From Tillus elongatus (taxonomy: Eukaryota; Arthropoda; Insecta; Coleoptera; Cleridae), in assembly GCA_964006375.1 (NCBI GenBank), contig OZ023265.1:114693358-114757357 (forward strand): DNA of 64,000 nt, read 5' to 3'. The position numbers and the translations under genes are program-made. Positions 25,155 through 36,424 of this stretch are shown here, in pieces. The notes under the pieces were generated by a model, which was not told the origin of the DNA, did not search any database, and was given only the letters and a program-made list of their open reading frames with translations. The stretch's first letter is position 1, and every line of letters begins with the position of its first letter.

Positions 25155-25695
25155 AGATCTGTATATTAGTGAATTTTCTTTAAAAAAATTCACTACTGAG
25201 GAAATGCCGACTTTTGATTTTTTTTTAAATTCTTCAAATGTGCGCGAACTAGCCGCCCTTAAACACATCCAAGGTCAGGAAAATCGACCCAAGTTTTTCC
25301 GGAAAGTTTTGAGTTTTCTTTCGGAAATAACAGTACGGGCAACCAAACTCCGTACGCGTGTTTGTATTATAAAGAGTGAACGATGTACCAAAATTTAGGT
25401 CTGTAAGTTTCAATACAACAGAGTTATGGGCATTTAGGGAAAAAATTAGGGTTTTCCCCAAAACGCGATTTGGAACGCCAAAATTGTCAACATTTAGGCA
25501 AAGAACCTGAAACAAACAAAGAAGAGTTTTCTGCAAACCCTTAAGTTTCAGCTTCCACCGTCACTGTCCTTCATTTTACTAAAATGTTTCCAGAAATTTA
25601 ATTTCAAATAGACCCTTTTTCTGATGCTTTGGCGGTAGTCTTAGTTAAGTTTTATGGTTTAACGGTCTATAATTTTTACATAATTTTCGTAGGAA
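25155..25695 (+). repeat. RepA copy without TA array
   Basis: Left hairpin (TTAGTGAATTTTCTTT, AAAAATTCACTACTGAGG), left-half block CAAATGTGCGCGAACTAGCC, then directly the right half (GAAAATCGACCCAAGTTTTT ... TTCATTTTACTAAAATG ... ACGGTCTATAATTTTTACAT). The central TA array and adjoining sequence are absent. Confidence 0.8.
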
Positions 25696-25812
25696 AAGGT
25701 CGTCAACGAGGAGACCGCTGCTATTTTAAAAAGATTTCTTCAAATGAGCACAAACTAGGCCCCCTAGAATCCATATCCGGGTTTAGTTTCAGTTTGATCT
25801 GTTTACATATAT
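25696..25812 (+). repeat. RepA left half joined head-to-tail to the previous copy
   Basis: The right end of the 25155-25695 copy (TAATTTTCGTAGGAAAAGG) runs straight into left-half blocks GAGGAGACCGCTGC, CAAATGAGCACAAACTAGG and CATATCCGGGTTTAGTTTC, so two units are in direct tandem. Confidence 0.7.
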
Positions 25813-25879
25813 TCAGGCTGACGCATTTCTACCGTGAAGCTTAGTATAGTTGTTATTATACAAGATACGAGAAAAAGTA

Positions 25880-26467
25880 GTGTAGGAAACATTCTCGAAA
25901 TGCACAACGGTTATACAAGGACCGATTTCCACAAAAAGACCTACATCATCGTCATACACAATTTCCAACCTAGAACAAAGAATGCGTACCAGTATTCTTT
26001 TCCGAGCCCAAAGGTTGCTCAACATGGCAAACCAGTAAGTAAGAAAAACAACATAATCAATATCCTTGCACTCGTGACGGTAAATCCTCATGCGTCGGTC
26101 CGACACATATGTGGCGAAACCGATAAAAGCAAAATTTCATTGGAACGAATTTCAATCGAAATGGTCACCGTCCTTTTAAAATGCATCCAGTTCAAGACTT
26201 AAGGCCGGTGATTATGAAGTACGATTGGAATTCCTCGCCATCTTGTTGGTCCAGTTGAATGATAATCCAGAATTCCCCAATCAAATTATGTGGAGTGATG
26301 AATCTCCACAATAACGGAACATAATAGTTACTACTATTGCAAAATCATCACTGGGTCCGTGAAACCCACTTTCAAAACATTTGGGGAATTACTGTTTAGT
26401 GCGGCCTTTTTAATGGTCGGTTAATAGGGCCATACTTCTATGAAGGTACTTTAAACAATCAAAGGTA
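25880..26467 (+). pseudogene. Mariner-like transposase, 5' part, interrupted by gypsy
   Basis: Decayed frames give ILALVTVNPHASVRHICGET (DUF4817-adjacent DNA-binding region, about 26060), RLEFLAILLVQLNDNPEFPN then QIMWSDE with the first catalytic Asp (about 26240-26303), SVKPTFKTFGELLFSAAFLM and GPYFYEGTLNNQR at 26430-26465. Sense stops at the gypsy LTR and resumes at 31226 with the next residues of the same protein. Stops and small indels are frequent. Confidence 0.75.
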
Positions 26468-26785
26468 TGGATGTTAATTGCACTTGTTGATATTAAATCC
26501 ATACGTAAACATTTAATATACTTTATTATTTCACTAACTGAATAAACTATACATTTAACTATAAAACAATCACAGACAGCACATAACAGATAACTGACCG
26601 AGCGTGGAGAGACGTATCTTCACTATGTCGGTTAGTAGCGAGGAGAGAGAGAGAGAGATCCCTGGTGTCTCTTATATAGTAGTTCTTGACAGCTTGCTGT
26701 CGAATAACGTAACGCAACGTTTTAGCTGTCAAGAGAAACATAGGGTAGTGTTGACTAAAACACTGCGGTCGGAACCACCGCCACA
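26468..26785 (-). repeat. 3' LTR of the gypsy element
   Basis: 318 bp, minus-strand ends TGTGGCGG ... AACATCCA. It carries a TATATAAG box and an AATAAA signal on the minus strand. It differs from the 5' LTR only at 26625 (A against G at 31065) and 26650 (A against C at 31090). Confidence 0.95.
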
Positions 26786-26802
26786 TACTCCCCTCTCAGT
26801 GG
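26786..26802 (-). other. Polypurine tract
   Basis: Minus strand ACTGAGAGGGGAGTA directly precedes the 3' LTR; it is purine-rich as needed for plus-strand priming. Confidence 0.75.
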
Positions 26803-26810
26803 CAACGCTA

Positions 26811-29800
26811 TTAGTTCAAGTATCTTCGTGGAAATCGAACTCTACGTCCATGGCGTGTAGTTTGAACGGGAACGGGAACTTCACTGTCACTTTCAGTTTC
26901 ACTGGGTGTTGGACTTTCACTGTCACTTTCAGTTTCACTAGGTGTTGGACTTTCACTGTCACTTTCAGTTTCACTAGGATGTCTCTGAGGGTGGAAAGTT
27001 GTCTGTTCGTTATCACAAAGAATGAATGCGGGTTTAAGACGGTCAACAGAAATTGTCTCTTCTCCGTGTGATTTCTTGATTTTGAAGACTTTGTCAGTTC
27101 GGGATAACACTTCAAAGGGGCCGTCATAAACTGGTTCGAGAGTTTTTCGCGGAATATCAATGCGAACAAAAACAAAAGGAGCTTCCATAAGCTTAGGATG
27201 GACAAATACCTTTTTTGCAGTATGGTGTTTAAAAGGTACTGGTCGAAGTTTCCTTATGTCTTCTTTCAGCTGAGATATAAGTGGTGGAACATCATGAGCT
27301 TGTGTGCTGTTGAAAAAGTCGGTGGGAAGTTTGATTGATTCTCCATAGACTATTTCAGCGGGTGTTGAGCGATATTCTGGAATTATGTACGATCTGAGTC
27401 CTAGTAACACAATTGGCAATTTAGCGACCCAGTTTTCGTCCATATGAGCTTTCAAGGCCTGTTTCAGAACTCTATGCCATCTCTCGATTACACCATTTGC
27501 TGCTGGGTGGTAAGCTGTGGTCTTGATGTGGTCTGCACCTAGTGTTTTAGTGAGGTGTGTGAAAAGGTGGCAATCGAATTGTTTACCTCTGTCTGTGGTG
27601 ATGTATTGCGGAACACCGAAACGAGAGATCCAGCATGATAAAATAGTGTTCGCTACTGTTTCTGCTGTAATATCTGACAATGGAATTGCTTCGGGCCATC
27701 GAGAAAATCTGTCTATTATTGTTAACAGATAGCGTTGACCTTGTGATAGTGGTAATGGTCCCACAATGTCAACATTTATATGCGAGAATCTTCTCATGGC
27801 TGGGGTGTATTGTCCAATGGCACTGGAAGTGTGTCTCCATATCTTGACTTTCTGGCAGGGAATGCAAGTTTTAGACCAAAGAGATACATCGCGTTTCAAT
27901 TTGGGCCAACAAAATCTATCCTGGACCAGATCGACTGAAGCTGATATGCCTGGGTGAGATAAATTGTGGATAGAATCGAAAATCTTTCGGCGAAATTTGA
28001 GCGGAATGAATGGGCGAAGTTTCTTTGAAGAAGAATCGCAAATAAGATTCATTCCGTTGTCAAGAGGCATGTTTTGAAATTTGTATGAGGAAGATTTAGA
28101 CTGCAGAAGGTGTTTGAGTTCCTCACAAGATGACTGAGCTTGCGCAATTTCTTGGAGTGACACAGTGGAAGAAAGTGAAATTGTTTCAATGCGAGAACAA
28201 TAGTCTGCGGGAATGTTTGTAGGACCTGGTATGTAGCGAATGTCTGTGGTAAATTGACCTAGGAAGTCTAAATGTCGTAGTTGCCTTGGAGATGCTTTAT
28301 CGACGCGTTGTTCAAAAGCGTATGTCAAAGGTTTGTGGTCCGTATAAATGGTGAAATGGCGACCTTCTAGGGTATATCTAAAGTATTTAACTGCCTGATA
28401 AGCAGCTAGAAGTTCGCGATCGTAGGTGCTGTAAGATTTTTGGGCTGAAGTAAGCTTTTTAGAGTAGAAACCTAGGGGTTCTAGTGTTTGATCACGTAAT
28501 TGTTGGAGGGAAGCGCCTACGGCATAATCAGAAGCATCGACATGGAGAATCAGTGGTAGCGAAGAAGACGGATGAGCTATTAGTGTAGCGTTTTTTAGTG
28601 CCTCTTTCAAACGTTCGAATGCTTCTCGAGTCTGAGGAGTCCACTCGATTTTACGTTTGTCGCGTTTTTTGGGATTCTGGCAGAGGTCGAATAGTGGTTG
28701 CTGAATTTCCGCAGCACGTGGAAGAGAACGACGGTAGAAATTTATGAGACCTAGAAATCTTCTGAGTTTTTCAATGGTATCGGGAAGAGGTAGGTCGGTA
28801 ATAGCTTTGATGCGTTCAGGAAGTGGAAATAATCCAGATTTATTTACACGAAAACCTAAAAATGAAATTTCGGCCACTCCGAATTCACATTTAGATGAAT
28901 TGATACGGATGCCGTTGTCTTGAAGTGTCTGAAAAAGTTTTGCTAGATGCTCTTGATGTTCTTTTTCAGAGGCTGATGCAACGAGAATATCGTCAAGATA
29001 GGAGTAGGCAAAGTCAAGATGTCTTAAAATTGAATGTAAATATCTTTGAAATGTTTGTGCTGAATTACGAAGGCCAAATGGGGTTTTAACAAATTCGAAT
29101 AACCCAAATGGAGTTATGACTGCTGTTTTGGGAATATCTTGAGGTGCTACTGGGATGTGATGGAAAGCGCGAATGATATCTAATTTTGAAAAAAATACGT
29201 TTGCCTTCTAACTGGGCATTAAAATCCTGCAAATTTGGAATGGGATATTTGTCTGGGATTGTTTTAGCGTTTAGTGCTCGGTAATCCCCACATGGTCTCC
29301 ATGAGCCATCCTTTTTTTGCACCATGTGGAGGGGGCTTGACCATGGACTTTTGGAGGGTCTACAAATTCCCAAGTCCATCATGTGCTGGAATTCTAGCTT
29401 TGCTTGAGCTAGCTTTTCCGGGGGCAATCTTCTAGCTTTTGCAGTGACAGGTGGTCCTTCCGTACTTATAGTATGGAAGAACTCAACCTCTGGAAGGTTG
29501 CTAGAAGAAGTTTCCTTAAACAGGTCAGGAAATTGTTGTAGCAATTTGAAGTACTGGTGTGTCGGATCTACGAGATGAATTTTAGAATTAAATCCTGGTG
29601 GTGGGTTAGCACCGGTCTTAGAGAGGTTTGTCTTTGTATCGATTAAACGTCTATGTTTCATATCTACAAGTAAAGCAAACTCTGCTAGAAAATCAGCGCC
29701 TATAATTGGTTGCTTGATATCGGCAAGTGTGAAGGGCCAGCAGAACCTACGGCGTAAACCTAGATCCAAATCTAATAGTTGTTCGCCATAGGTATGAATA

Positions 29801-30033
29801 GGGGTCCCGTTTGCAGCATACAAGGTACGTTTCGATTGAAATTTCCGTTGGTCGTGAGTGGGTGGAATAACTGAAATATCCGCTCCAGAGTCGATTAGAA
29901 ATTTCATATTGGAGCGTCTATCAAAAATAAAAAGGCGGCGTGTTAGGTGGCTCTCGTCTCCTGCCGCGTGGAGGGAGTGCCTTATTAGTTTTCCGACACA
30001 TGTTTTGCTTTGAAATTGCAAGGTTGGATGCAA
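26811..30033 (-). pseudogene. Pol: protease, reverse transcriptase, RNase H, integrase (single frameshift)
   Basis: Starts at 30033 or by frameshift from gag (49-nt overlap). The protease has [13 protein letters not shown] (about 29900); the RT has [38 protein letters not shown] and, in the shifted frame, a YLDD box (about 28997). RNase [22 protein letters not shown]. Integrase: an HHCC finger ending CIPCQ (about 27855), core residues in VDIVGPLP (27760), ITTDRGKQF (27595) and NGVIERWHR (27490), then a GPF-type module [12 protein letters not shown] (about 27110). The frame is broken once, by one base in the T run near 29190 (positions 29189-29196), so the pieces are 29086-30033 and 26811-28877. 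The acidic C-terminus has an [12 protein letters not shown] repeat. Confidence 0.9.
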
Positions 30034-30755
30034 CGTTTGGCCTTGTTGCCAAATCGTTCATGATACCAACACGTGGAGGTTGAGGAATTTGCGGTTATGG
30101 AGTTTCGAGAAAGCTTGGGTCTTTCTCGGGAGGTAGATCGGGAACGCGTTCGCAATTCGTTGACTGATGCTGTTAGCTTCTCTAATTGCGCTTCTAATTT
30201 GGCTAGCTTGTCGGGCTCGCGTGACTGAATTTCAGCCACGTTGTATTTATCTCTGGAAAATTCCACGATTTTGTCTGCTGTAACCGACAAATTTTCTAGA
30301 GAATCGTTGCTCAAAGCCAAAATTGAACGAACGTTGACTGGTAAACGTTGTAGAAATAAAATTTTAAGGAAATTTTCTCCAATCTGACTACCGGCTAAAA
30401 ACTTCATTTCGCGTAAAAGTTGCGATGGTTTTCTGTCGCCTAATTCTAATTCTGTTAAAAGTTTATTTAGTTTGCGACTATCGGACTCTTCAAATTCTAA
30501 TAAAAGACGTTTCATTAGATCTGAATAGGGGGTTGATGATAATGGTTGGGTTAAAAAATCTGAAATTGACTCTGCGACATCAGGATCGAGTATAGCGAGT
30601 ACATGACTGAATTTTGTCTTTTCAGAACTGATCTGCGATATATCAAACTGGGCGTCAACCTGCATTTGCCAGATTTTCACGTTACGTGTCCATATAGGAG
30701 GTAATTTTATTGCAACCCTTGCCATGATATTGCTGCTTGAAGAATCTTCGGCCAT
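29985..30755 (-). CDS. Gag with CHCC finger (256 aa)
   Basis: Structural protein of the gypsy particle. The frame is intact from ATG 30755 ([20 protein letters not shown]). The capsid-like region has [20 protein letters not shown] and [20 protein letters not shown]; the C-terminus is basic ([13 protein letters not shown]), then the finger C-x2-H-x9-C-x3-C ([18 protein letters not shown]). That C-H-C-C order, rather than CCHC, is diagnostic of the CsRn1 clade. It ends 49 nt inside the pol frame, with pol in the -1 frame, as for programmed frameshifting. Confidence 0.9.
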   Translation of the reverse strand: MAEDSSSSNIMARVAIKLPPIWTRNVKIWQMQVDAQFDISQISSEKTKFSHVLAILDPDVAESISDFLTQPLSSTPYSDLMKRLLLEFEESDSRKLNKLLTELELGDRKPSQLLREMKFLAGSQIGENFLKILFLQRLPVNVRSILALSNDSLENLSVTADKIVEFSRDKYNVAEIQSREPDKLAKLEAQLEKLTASVNELRTRSRSTSRERPKLSRNSITANSSTSTCWYHERFGNKAKRCIQPCNFKAKHVSEN

Positions 30756-30893
30756 TGTGAAAAAAATCAGATAATTTTTAAATTAGAAAAGACTAACCTG
30801 TTTAGATATTAGTTTTCTGTAGGCATGAGCACGTGCGTGGAAGTTAGGCGACGTCGGCTGGAACATCAGGCTGGGCATCTTCGGCTTGCGGCA

Positions 30894-30904
30894 CGGGGTC
30901 ACCA
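30894..30904 (-). other. Primer-binding site, tRNA-Trp type
   Basis: Minus strand TGGTGACCCCG starts three bases after the LTR end; it is complementary to the 3' end expected of tRNA-Trp over 11 bases, with the match weakening afterwards (TGCC). CsRn1-clade elements characteristically use this tRNA. Confidence 0.7.
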
Positions 30905-30907
30905 ATA

Positions 30908-31225
30908 TGGATGTTAATTGCACTTGTTGATATTAAATCCATACGTAAACATTTAATATACTTTATTATTTCACTAACTGAATAAACTATACATTTAACT
31001 ATAAAACAATCACAGACAGCACATAACAGATAACTGACCGAGCGTGGAGAGACGTATCTTCACTGTGTCGGTTAGTAGCGAGGAGAGAGCGAGAGAGATC
31101 CCTGGTGTCTCTTATATAGTAGTTCTTGACAGCTTGCTGTCGAATAACGTAACGCAACGTTTTAGCTGTCAAGAGAAACATAGGGTAGTGTTGACTAAAA
31201 CACTGCGGTCGGAACCACCGCCACA
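30908..31225 (-). repeat. 5' LTR of the gypsy element
   Basis: 318 bp, identical to 26468-26785 apart from two substitutions. The small ORFs reading through it on either strand are incidental. Confidence 0.95.
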
Positions 31226-31645
31226 AAAGGTATTGATGTTTTTACCAAATGCTTTGCCAACGCTTTTACAAAAGTTCCTCTTAATGACCGTTTTACCATG
31301 TGGGGGCAACAAAACGGCGCTCCTCCTCATAACTCCGGTTTTGTAACAGAGTTTTTGACAATAATTTTGGATGACACTGGATTGGAAATATGGGTGCTGT
31401 CCGGTGGCCAGCACGGTCGCCTGACAAAATACCTCACGGTTATTTTTATGAGGACATTTAAGAGGGTTTGTTTATGCCGAAACACCCAACAATTTGGTTG
31501 ATTTAGCATTAGGTGCAGAAACTATAATATATTTTTGGTAAATAGTTGAAAAAAGAATTAAAATATAAGAAAGACTGTAGGGTGTCTCATTTAGAAATAT
31601 ATATTTAATTAAAACATTTCTACTTTCAAAAAACCCTGTATAAAA
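31226..31645 (+). pseudogene. Mariner-like transposase, 3' part, beyond the gypsy insertion
   Basis: Continues the protein interrupted at 26467: FTKCFANAFTKVPLNDRFTM then WGQQNGAPPHNSGFVTEFL (about 31290), in which the second catalytic Asp of the usual QxDGAPPH box is Asn, then LEIWVLSGGQHGRLTKYL (about 31385, GQHGRL where relatives have a WPPRSPDL-type box) and VYAETPNNLVDLALGAE (about 31468). CCCTGTATAAA at about 31637 may be the element's right end, matching the ACAGGGT-type terminus of this group. Decayed. Confidence 0.75.
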
Positions 31646-31740
31646 AACAGTTTTCAAACCAAGAACATTTGGTATTAAGTTACTTTTAAATTATGTACCG
31701 GGGCCAAGATATTGACTGTCTAAATGGAATTGGAACACAC

Positions 31741-31742
<2 letters not shown>

Positions 31743-31818
<76 letters not shown>
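31743..31818. repeat. (TA)n microsatellite
   Basis: About 38 TA units. Confidence 0.95.
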
Positions 31819-31821
<3 letters not shown>

Positions 31822-33643
31822 GTTAGACATATATTTGAAATAATGGCAATAAGCTTAAAAGAAAAAATAATATGGAAAACATTTCGGATAAAACTTGTTA
31901 AACTAATTTTTTGACATATTTTTGTAACTTTGAAATTTTTTGACCGCTTAAACTGACACCTAGGTCAATAACCAGTTTTTTCTGTTTTTTTTTAATCCAC
32001 TAGTTTTTATACATACACAACTTTGCTGGAGTTGGATAATAAAAATTCTAAAACCACGATGTTTATACACAAAATTTAGAATTAGCAATTAATTATTTCT
32101 ACCGTCAATAAAAACCTTCAATGCAACATCGTTCTATATCCCTTTTATCGACCTGGAAAACATTTGTTTTTTATGGGCGACGCGTTAGTTGGACCATTCT
32201 ATGTAGGAGGAAATTTGACTTCAGAAATTTTTAAAAATTTATTGAGATAATGTAGTGCCAGGACGTGGTTATAGCAAGATAGCGTATCACCTCATTTTGG
32301 CATAGAAGTACGAAGTTTACCAACAGATATGTTGTTAGGACTTGTGCAAATAACTGCTAGATACGGAGTGGTTTTCTATCCAAAAATTTTACTCGTCAAC
32401 GGTAATGAATTAAGGGAAGCATAAATCCTACTCGGATCTTTGCGGTAAAATCTTTGTGTTTTAATTTTCAACCAAAATTCTGAACCCAATCTTTGAAGCC
32501 TCGCCCTGAATCAAAGCTATTTTTAACCAATTCCTAGAGCACTATTAATAAAAGAAATATTTCTTTAGCGTCTTGCATAATAATAATTTGTACTAGAATA
32601 ACTTACCCTCTGTTGCTGCACCAGAAACCTACAACTTTTTAACATGACTTATTGACGTTAAGTGATCAAGCTTCCTAGTTCAGATTCATCTCACCCTTTC
32701 CCCGTTAGTTCGATAAACACATCATGCCTTCTGACACGCAGCCCGTGATTGGTCGACGGTTGTGTATATTCCGGCTTAAATAAGTTTCATAACCTATGTC
32801 ACAAAAATATGTAACTTCCGAGGTATTGGTAACCGTTGATATTCGTTCAAGGTGCAATATCAATACTGTACGCTACTTCCAGATATTTCTATTTTAGAAG
32901 TGATCTTTTATCTTGTATTTTATGATGAATAGAAAACATTTGTTGATTCGTTACAATGTTCCATCTAGATTTCAATATTTATAAGATTTTGCGCTTTGAA
33001 ACCTTCTCTGCAGCGACTTGTTTAAAATTATTTCTTGTATATAACAAATTGTTAGATCAATAAGTATATGTTTATGTCACGTAAAATGTCAACATTTTTG
33101 TGCTAAAGAATTAGGTTTTTCAAGAAGGTTTGGTTCAAATAAAGAGAAATATTCAGACAAGAGTGAAGATAAATCTTTGTAACGGCTATAGAAATGTTTG
33201 TGGAAGAAGGAAGAGAAGAAAAAGCAAGTTTAAGCAAAATTCTGAAAGTGACATTAAATATAATTGTTTTGACCGTTTGATTATTTCAGGATTTTGACAA
33301 AATTATGTAAATACAAGCACAAGTGTAGCTTCTTCGTATGGCATGGTGTATAATTTTGACCACTAATAAATGAAAAAAAAATATGAATATTTTAACGGAT
33401 TTTTATTTAACTTTAGTGTGCAAGTTCCTCTGAGCAAATTTCCGTAATGTAACTATTTAACCCAATTTTGTTTATTTGTTTGGCTTCGGACTGGTAACCC
33501 AGTTCATATAGCTACGGTGCTTTTGTAACACCAGATTCTAAAACAACTCGTGCACAGTAGTACCTTAATACTCAATTTATACTGCTGCACATGTAAGTGA
33601 GCGCTGATATCTCCCGGATTGAGATGTTTGCATACAAAATAAC

Positions 33644-33646
<3 letters not shown>
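31819..33646. other. No gene seen
   Basis: 1.8 kb of AT-rich sequence without long ORFs or recognised repeats. Unique-looking; it could contain regulatory or intronic host sequence, but nothing shows it. Confidence 0.4.

Positions 33647-33720
<74 letters not shown>
33647..33720. repeat. (TA)n microsatellite
   Basis: About 37 TA units; the 208-aa reverse ORF crossing it (33572-34198) has no other recognisable feature. Confidence 0.95.
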
Positions 33721-33724
<4 letters not shown>

Positions 33725-34250
33725 AGACGCATATATACATACATACACACATGCATGTATGAAGTAAAACATATTAAACATTATATTACATGTTGCAAAA
33801 TGAGCATTTAAAATATATGATATTACCCTTTTATCCCTACTATAAAATATTATTTGCCTAAGGATAGCAACGGGGGCACTCTTCACGTCATAGGGTCTAT
33901 TATGACGACTTAAAGACACCACACACAGACCACGGAAAATATGTAACCCAAATTTAATTTGTCCTTGTTCATAGCAATTTTTATTAAAATATTTCAAGCG
34001 AATATATGATAAATTTACTCCATTTAGGTACTCAAAAACCCGAACGTTGAATACCTCGGGGGAGCTTGGTCGGTATTGTAAAGAATAGATTGAAGAACAA
34101 AGATGTAAGACGTTTGCGTAATAGAAGGTTTCTATGTATGCGCGAAACGTGTATGAATGTAAAAGAAGCAAAAATAGAATGTTAGGACAAAACATCATAG
34201 ATAAATACTATTAGGAATTAGCACAGGCTTTGTGGTGTGTCTACTGCTTT
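33721..34250. other. No gene seen
   Basis: Non-coding as far as can be judged. Confidence 0.35.
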
Positions 34251-34328
34251 ATAGGAATGTCATATAGGGTAGTAGTGAACTATTACTACTACGCTATACG
34301 ACATTCCTATACCACTACCAAGTGGTAG
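34251..34328. repeat. Long inverted repeat plus a second palindrome
   Basis: ATAGGAATGTCATATAGGGT onwards (34251-34277) pairs with 34284-34310 with three mismatches over 27 bases and a 6-nt loop. ACTACCA-AG-TGGTAGT (34313-34328) is a second, perfect palindrome. Confidence 0.85.
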
Positions 34329-34372
34329 TAGTAGCAGTAGTAGTAAGAGCAGCAGTAGTAGTATTAGTAGTA
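34324..34372. repeat. Degenerate (TAG)n trinucleotide repeat
   Basis: TAG/CAG/AAG/ATT units run on from the palindrome; same base unit as the repeats beside the R1-clade element. Confidence 0.8.
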
Positions 34373-35417
34373 GATATGTATTATCTCTGACTCAACATCA
34401 CTAATGAAATGCTCGCTAAGGCTGCGAAGACAACCTACAATTTTAGTAAAAATAGATTTGACGTTTTCTTCCTTCACTATTTTTTTTTCCAATTTATCAT
34501 TTTCCAGTTCAGTCCTATACATTTTAAAACCACGTTACTCAAAAATATAGCTGCTAACATCGTGCTCACCCACCTGACTTGCATATAACTGATCACATCC
34601 ATAGGTGGTCGGATCTTTTGTCAAGCTTTAAACATCAGCTTAATGTTCAGTTGGATTATACCGCATATGCATCACTGTTGAAGCTGATTCTATAACATTT
34701 GAGAGGGTAAAAAACACGATATCGACTCAACATGATTTATTAACGTGAAGATCTATGACGAGGAAGTAGATCAGATAATGGCTGGGTCACGTATTATAGG
34801 TAGATGTTAGCCACGTGAGTGTAATAAAGCGTTGGAGTTAAAGTATGACTACAGCTGCATAATGCATGCTTGAATATTATCGTGGTGTGATGACGAATGT
34901 GTTTTCAAAACTGATTGTTACCTTTTGTATCTGGTAGAATATAAAAGGTATTTTCACAAAATAGATCTGTTCTGTCACTGAATACTTTGATAATCATAAC
35001 AAATGATAAAATGATTCCGACACCACTAGAGCGTTGTGGGGCGAATTTTTTAAATGTTTTGCTATTTTAAAAATAAAATCTTGGATGTATACAGACGATA
35101 CGACTGTCGACTTGCAACTTGAACATGCCTTTGCTGTAACAAAACGAAAGTTTAACTTGGTTGAACTGTTTGTCGGCTAAACAAATGCCGAGTGACAACT
35201 GGACTGACATTTGCTGAAAATGTGCGGTTCGAGTTTACCATTTAACCCAGCCACCGCATTAACTCTTGTAGAGTAAAAGCTCTAAAAGCTGAATCACAGC
35301 CAGTAAACTATTAGCGCTTAGTGTAATTTACAAGTGACTACACTCAATATAAAATACATTCAACTTTTAAAATTTTAATAAGATTCATAAATCATTCAAT
35401 GACCAAAGCTCTTGTAA
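34373..35417. other. No gene seen
   Basis: Non-coding; no recognisable element. Confidence 0.4.
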
Positions 35418-35541
35418 AAAAGTCTGGGGGCAGCTATTGCGTTATGGTAGCGAATTTTCATACAAATGTTTTAAATCACGTAATCTTCTTTCCATAAATG
35501 GTTAGATGTTTTTCTTGTAGCTTAGAGATCTGAAATTTAGC

Positions 35542-35622
<81 letters not shown>

Positions 35623-35816
35623 CAATGGAAATTCCTTTACCTAACTTTGTGGTCATAGCTTTGTTATTTTCGAAGACACAAAAATATTGCCAAAGAAAAC
35701 CTATAGTTTTCTCGAAAGAAAAAAAACTGGCCCGAACTAATAAACTTATACATAAGCCACTTTGCCAAATTTTATGCGGTTACTTATTTTTTTATTTATC
35801 AGTGATATACAGGTGA
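35418..35816 (-). repeat. RepA-related copy with (TA)n at 35548-35621
   Basis: Starts with the shared terminus (AGTCTGGGGGCAGCTATTGC, then GTTATGGTAGCGAATTTTCA), then TTTCTTGTAGCTTAGAGATC, the TA array and a diverged right-half remnant (GCTTTGTTATTTTCGAAGAC, TAAGCCACTTTGCCAAATTT). It ends near TACAGGTGAGTCAGCAG. Confidence 0.6.
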
Positions 35817-35902
35817 GTCAGCAGTGCGGGATGGGTCCATAAATTGAGAAGCGTTCTAAGTAAAAAAATAATGTAATCACCTTTTGAAATGATTATTTTG
35901 AC

Positions 35903-36083
35903 GCCCTCGTGGCGCAGGTGGCTAGGTGCCAGCGTGCTAAGCGAGAGGTCCCGGGTTCGATTCCCGGGCGAGCCAAGTTGACTCTGTCTGGAAAATTTAA
36001 AAGAATATTGAATGATGGGAAAGAATGTGCTAATGCCCTAAGATGCCGCAGCCAATAAAATTAAATAAAAAAAAAAAAAAAAG
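35903..36083 (+). repeat. SINE-B: tRNA-derived SINE with poly(A)
   Basis: A tRNA-like head with box A TGGCGCAGGTGG (35910-35921) and a perfect box B GGTTCGATTCC (35954-35964), a T-arm with 5-bp stem CCGGG/CCCGG, a roughly 90-bp unrelated body and an A-run of about 18 (36066-36083). The internal boxes are the RNA polymerase III promoter. The acceptor stem does not pair fully, so this is not a working tRNA gene. Only one copy lies in the window. Confidence 0.75.
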
Positions 36084-36239
36084 ATTCTTTCAGGCACACC
36101 AACCAAATTATTTTCAACTATACAGGGATGTGTAAAAGTAGCGAAATGCTATACAACTTTCTTATCTTAAATGATACTATCCATTTTAAATGTCATATTC
36201 AAATTCCTCATAAACTTATTCGAACAAAAACTCCAGTTG

Positions 36240-36424
<185 letters not shown>

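Larger units (their letters stand above)
26468..31225 (-). mobile_element. Ty3/gypsy LTR retrotransposon, CsRn1-type, nearly intact
   Basis: A 4.76-kb element on the minus strand: 5' LTR 30908-31225, primer site, gag (29985-30755), pol (26811-30033), polypurine tract and 3' LTR 26468-26785. The flanks share AAAGGTA on both sides (5-7 bp target duplication, ends ambiguous because of TA). CsRn1-type assignment rests on the C-H-C-C Gag finger and a tRNA-Trp-like primer site, both hallmarks of that clade. There is no env ORF. One frameshift was found in pol. Confidence 0.9.

Noticed and set aside
26604..27071. 155-aa plus-strand ORF
   Set aside because: Antisense shadow of the gypsy LTR and of the acidic repeat at the end of pol.
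33572..34198. 208-aa reverse ORF
   Set aside because: About 40 residues are TA-array translation and the rest resembles nothing; probably incidental.
35903..35976. Functional tRNA gene
   Set aside because: Box A and B are good, but the acceptor and anticodon stems do not pair well, and a SINE body with poly(A) follows.
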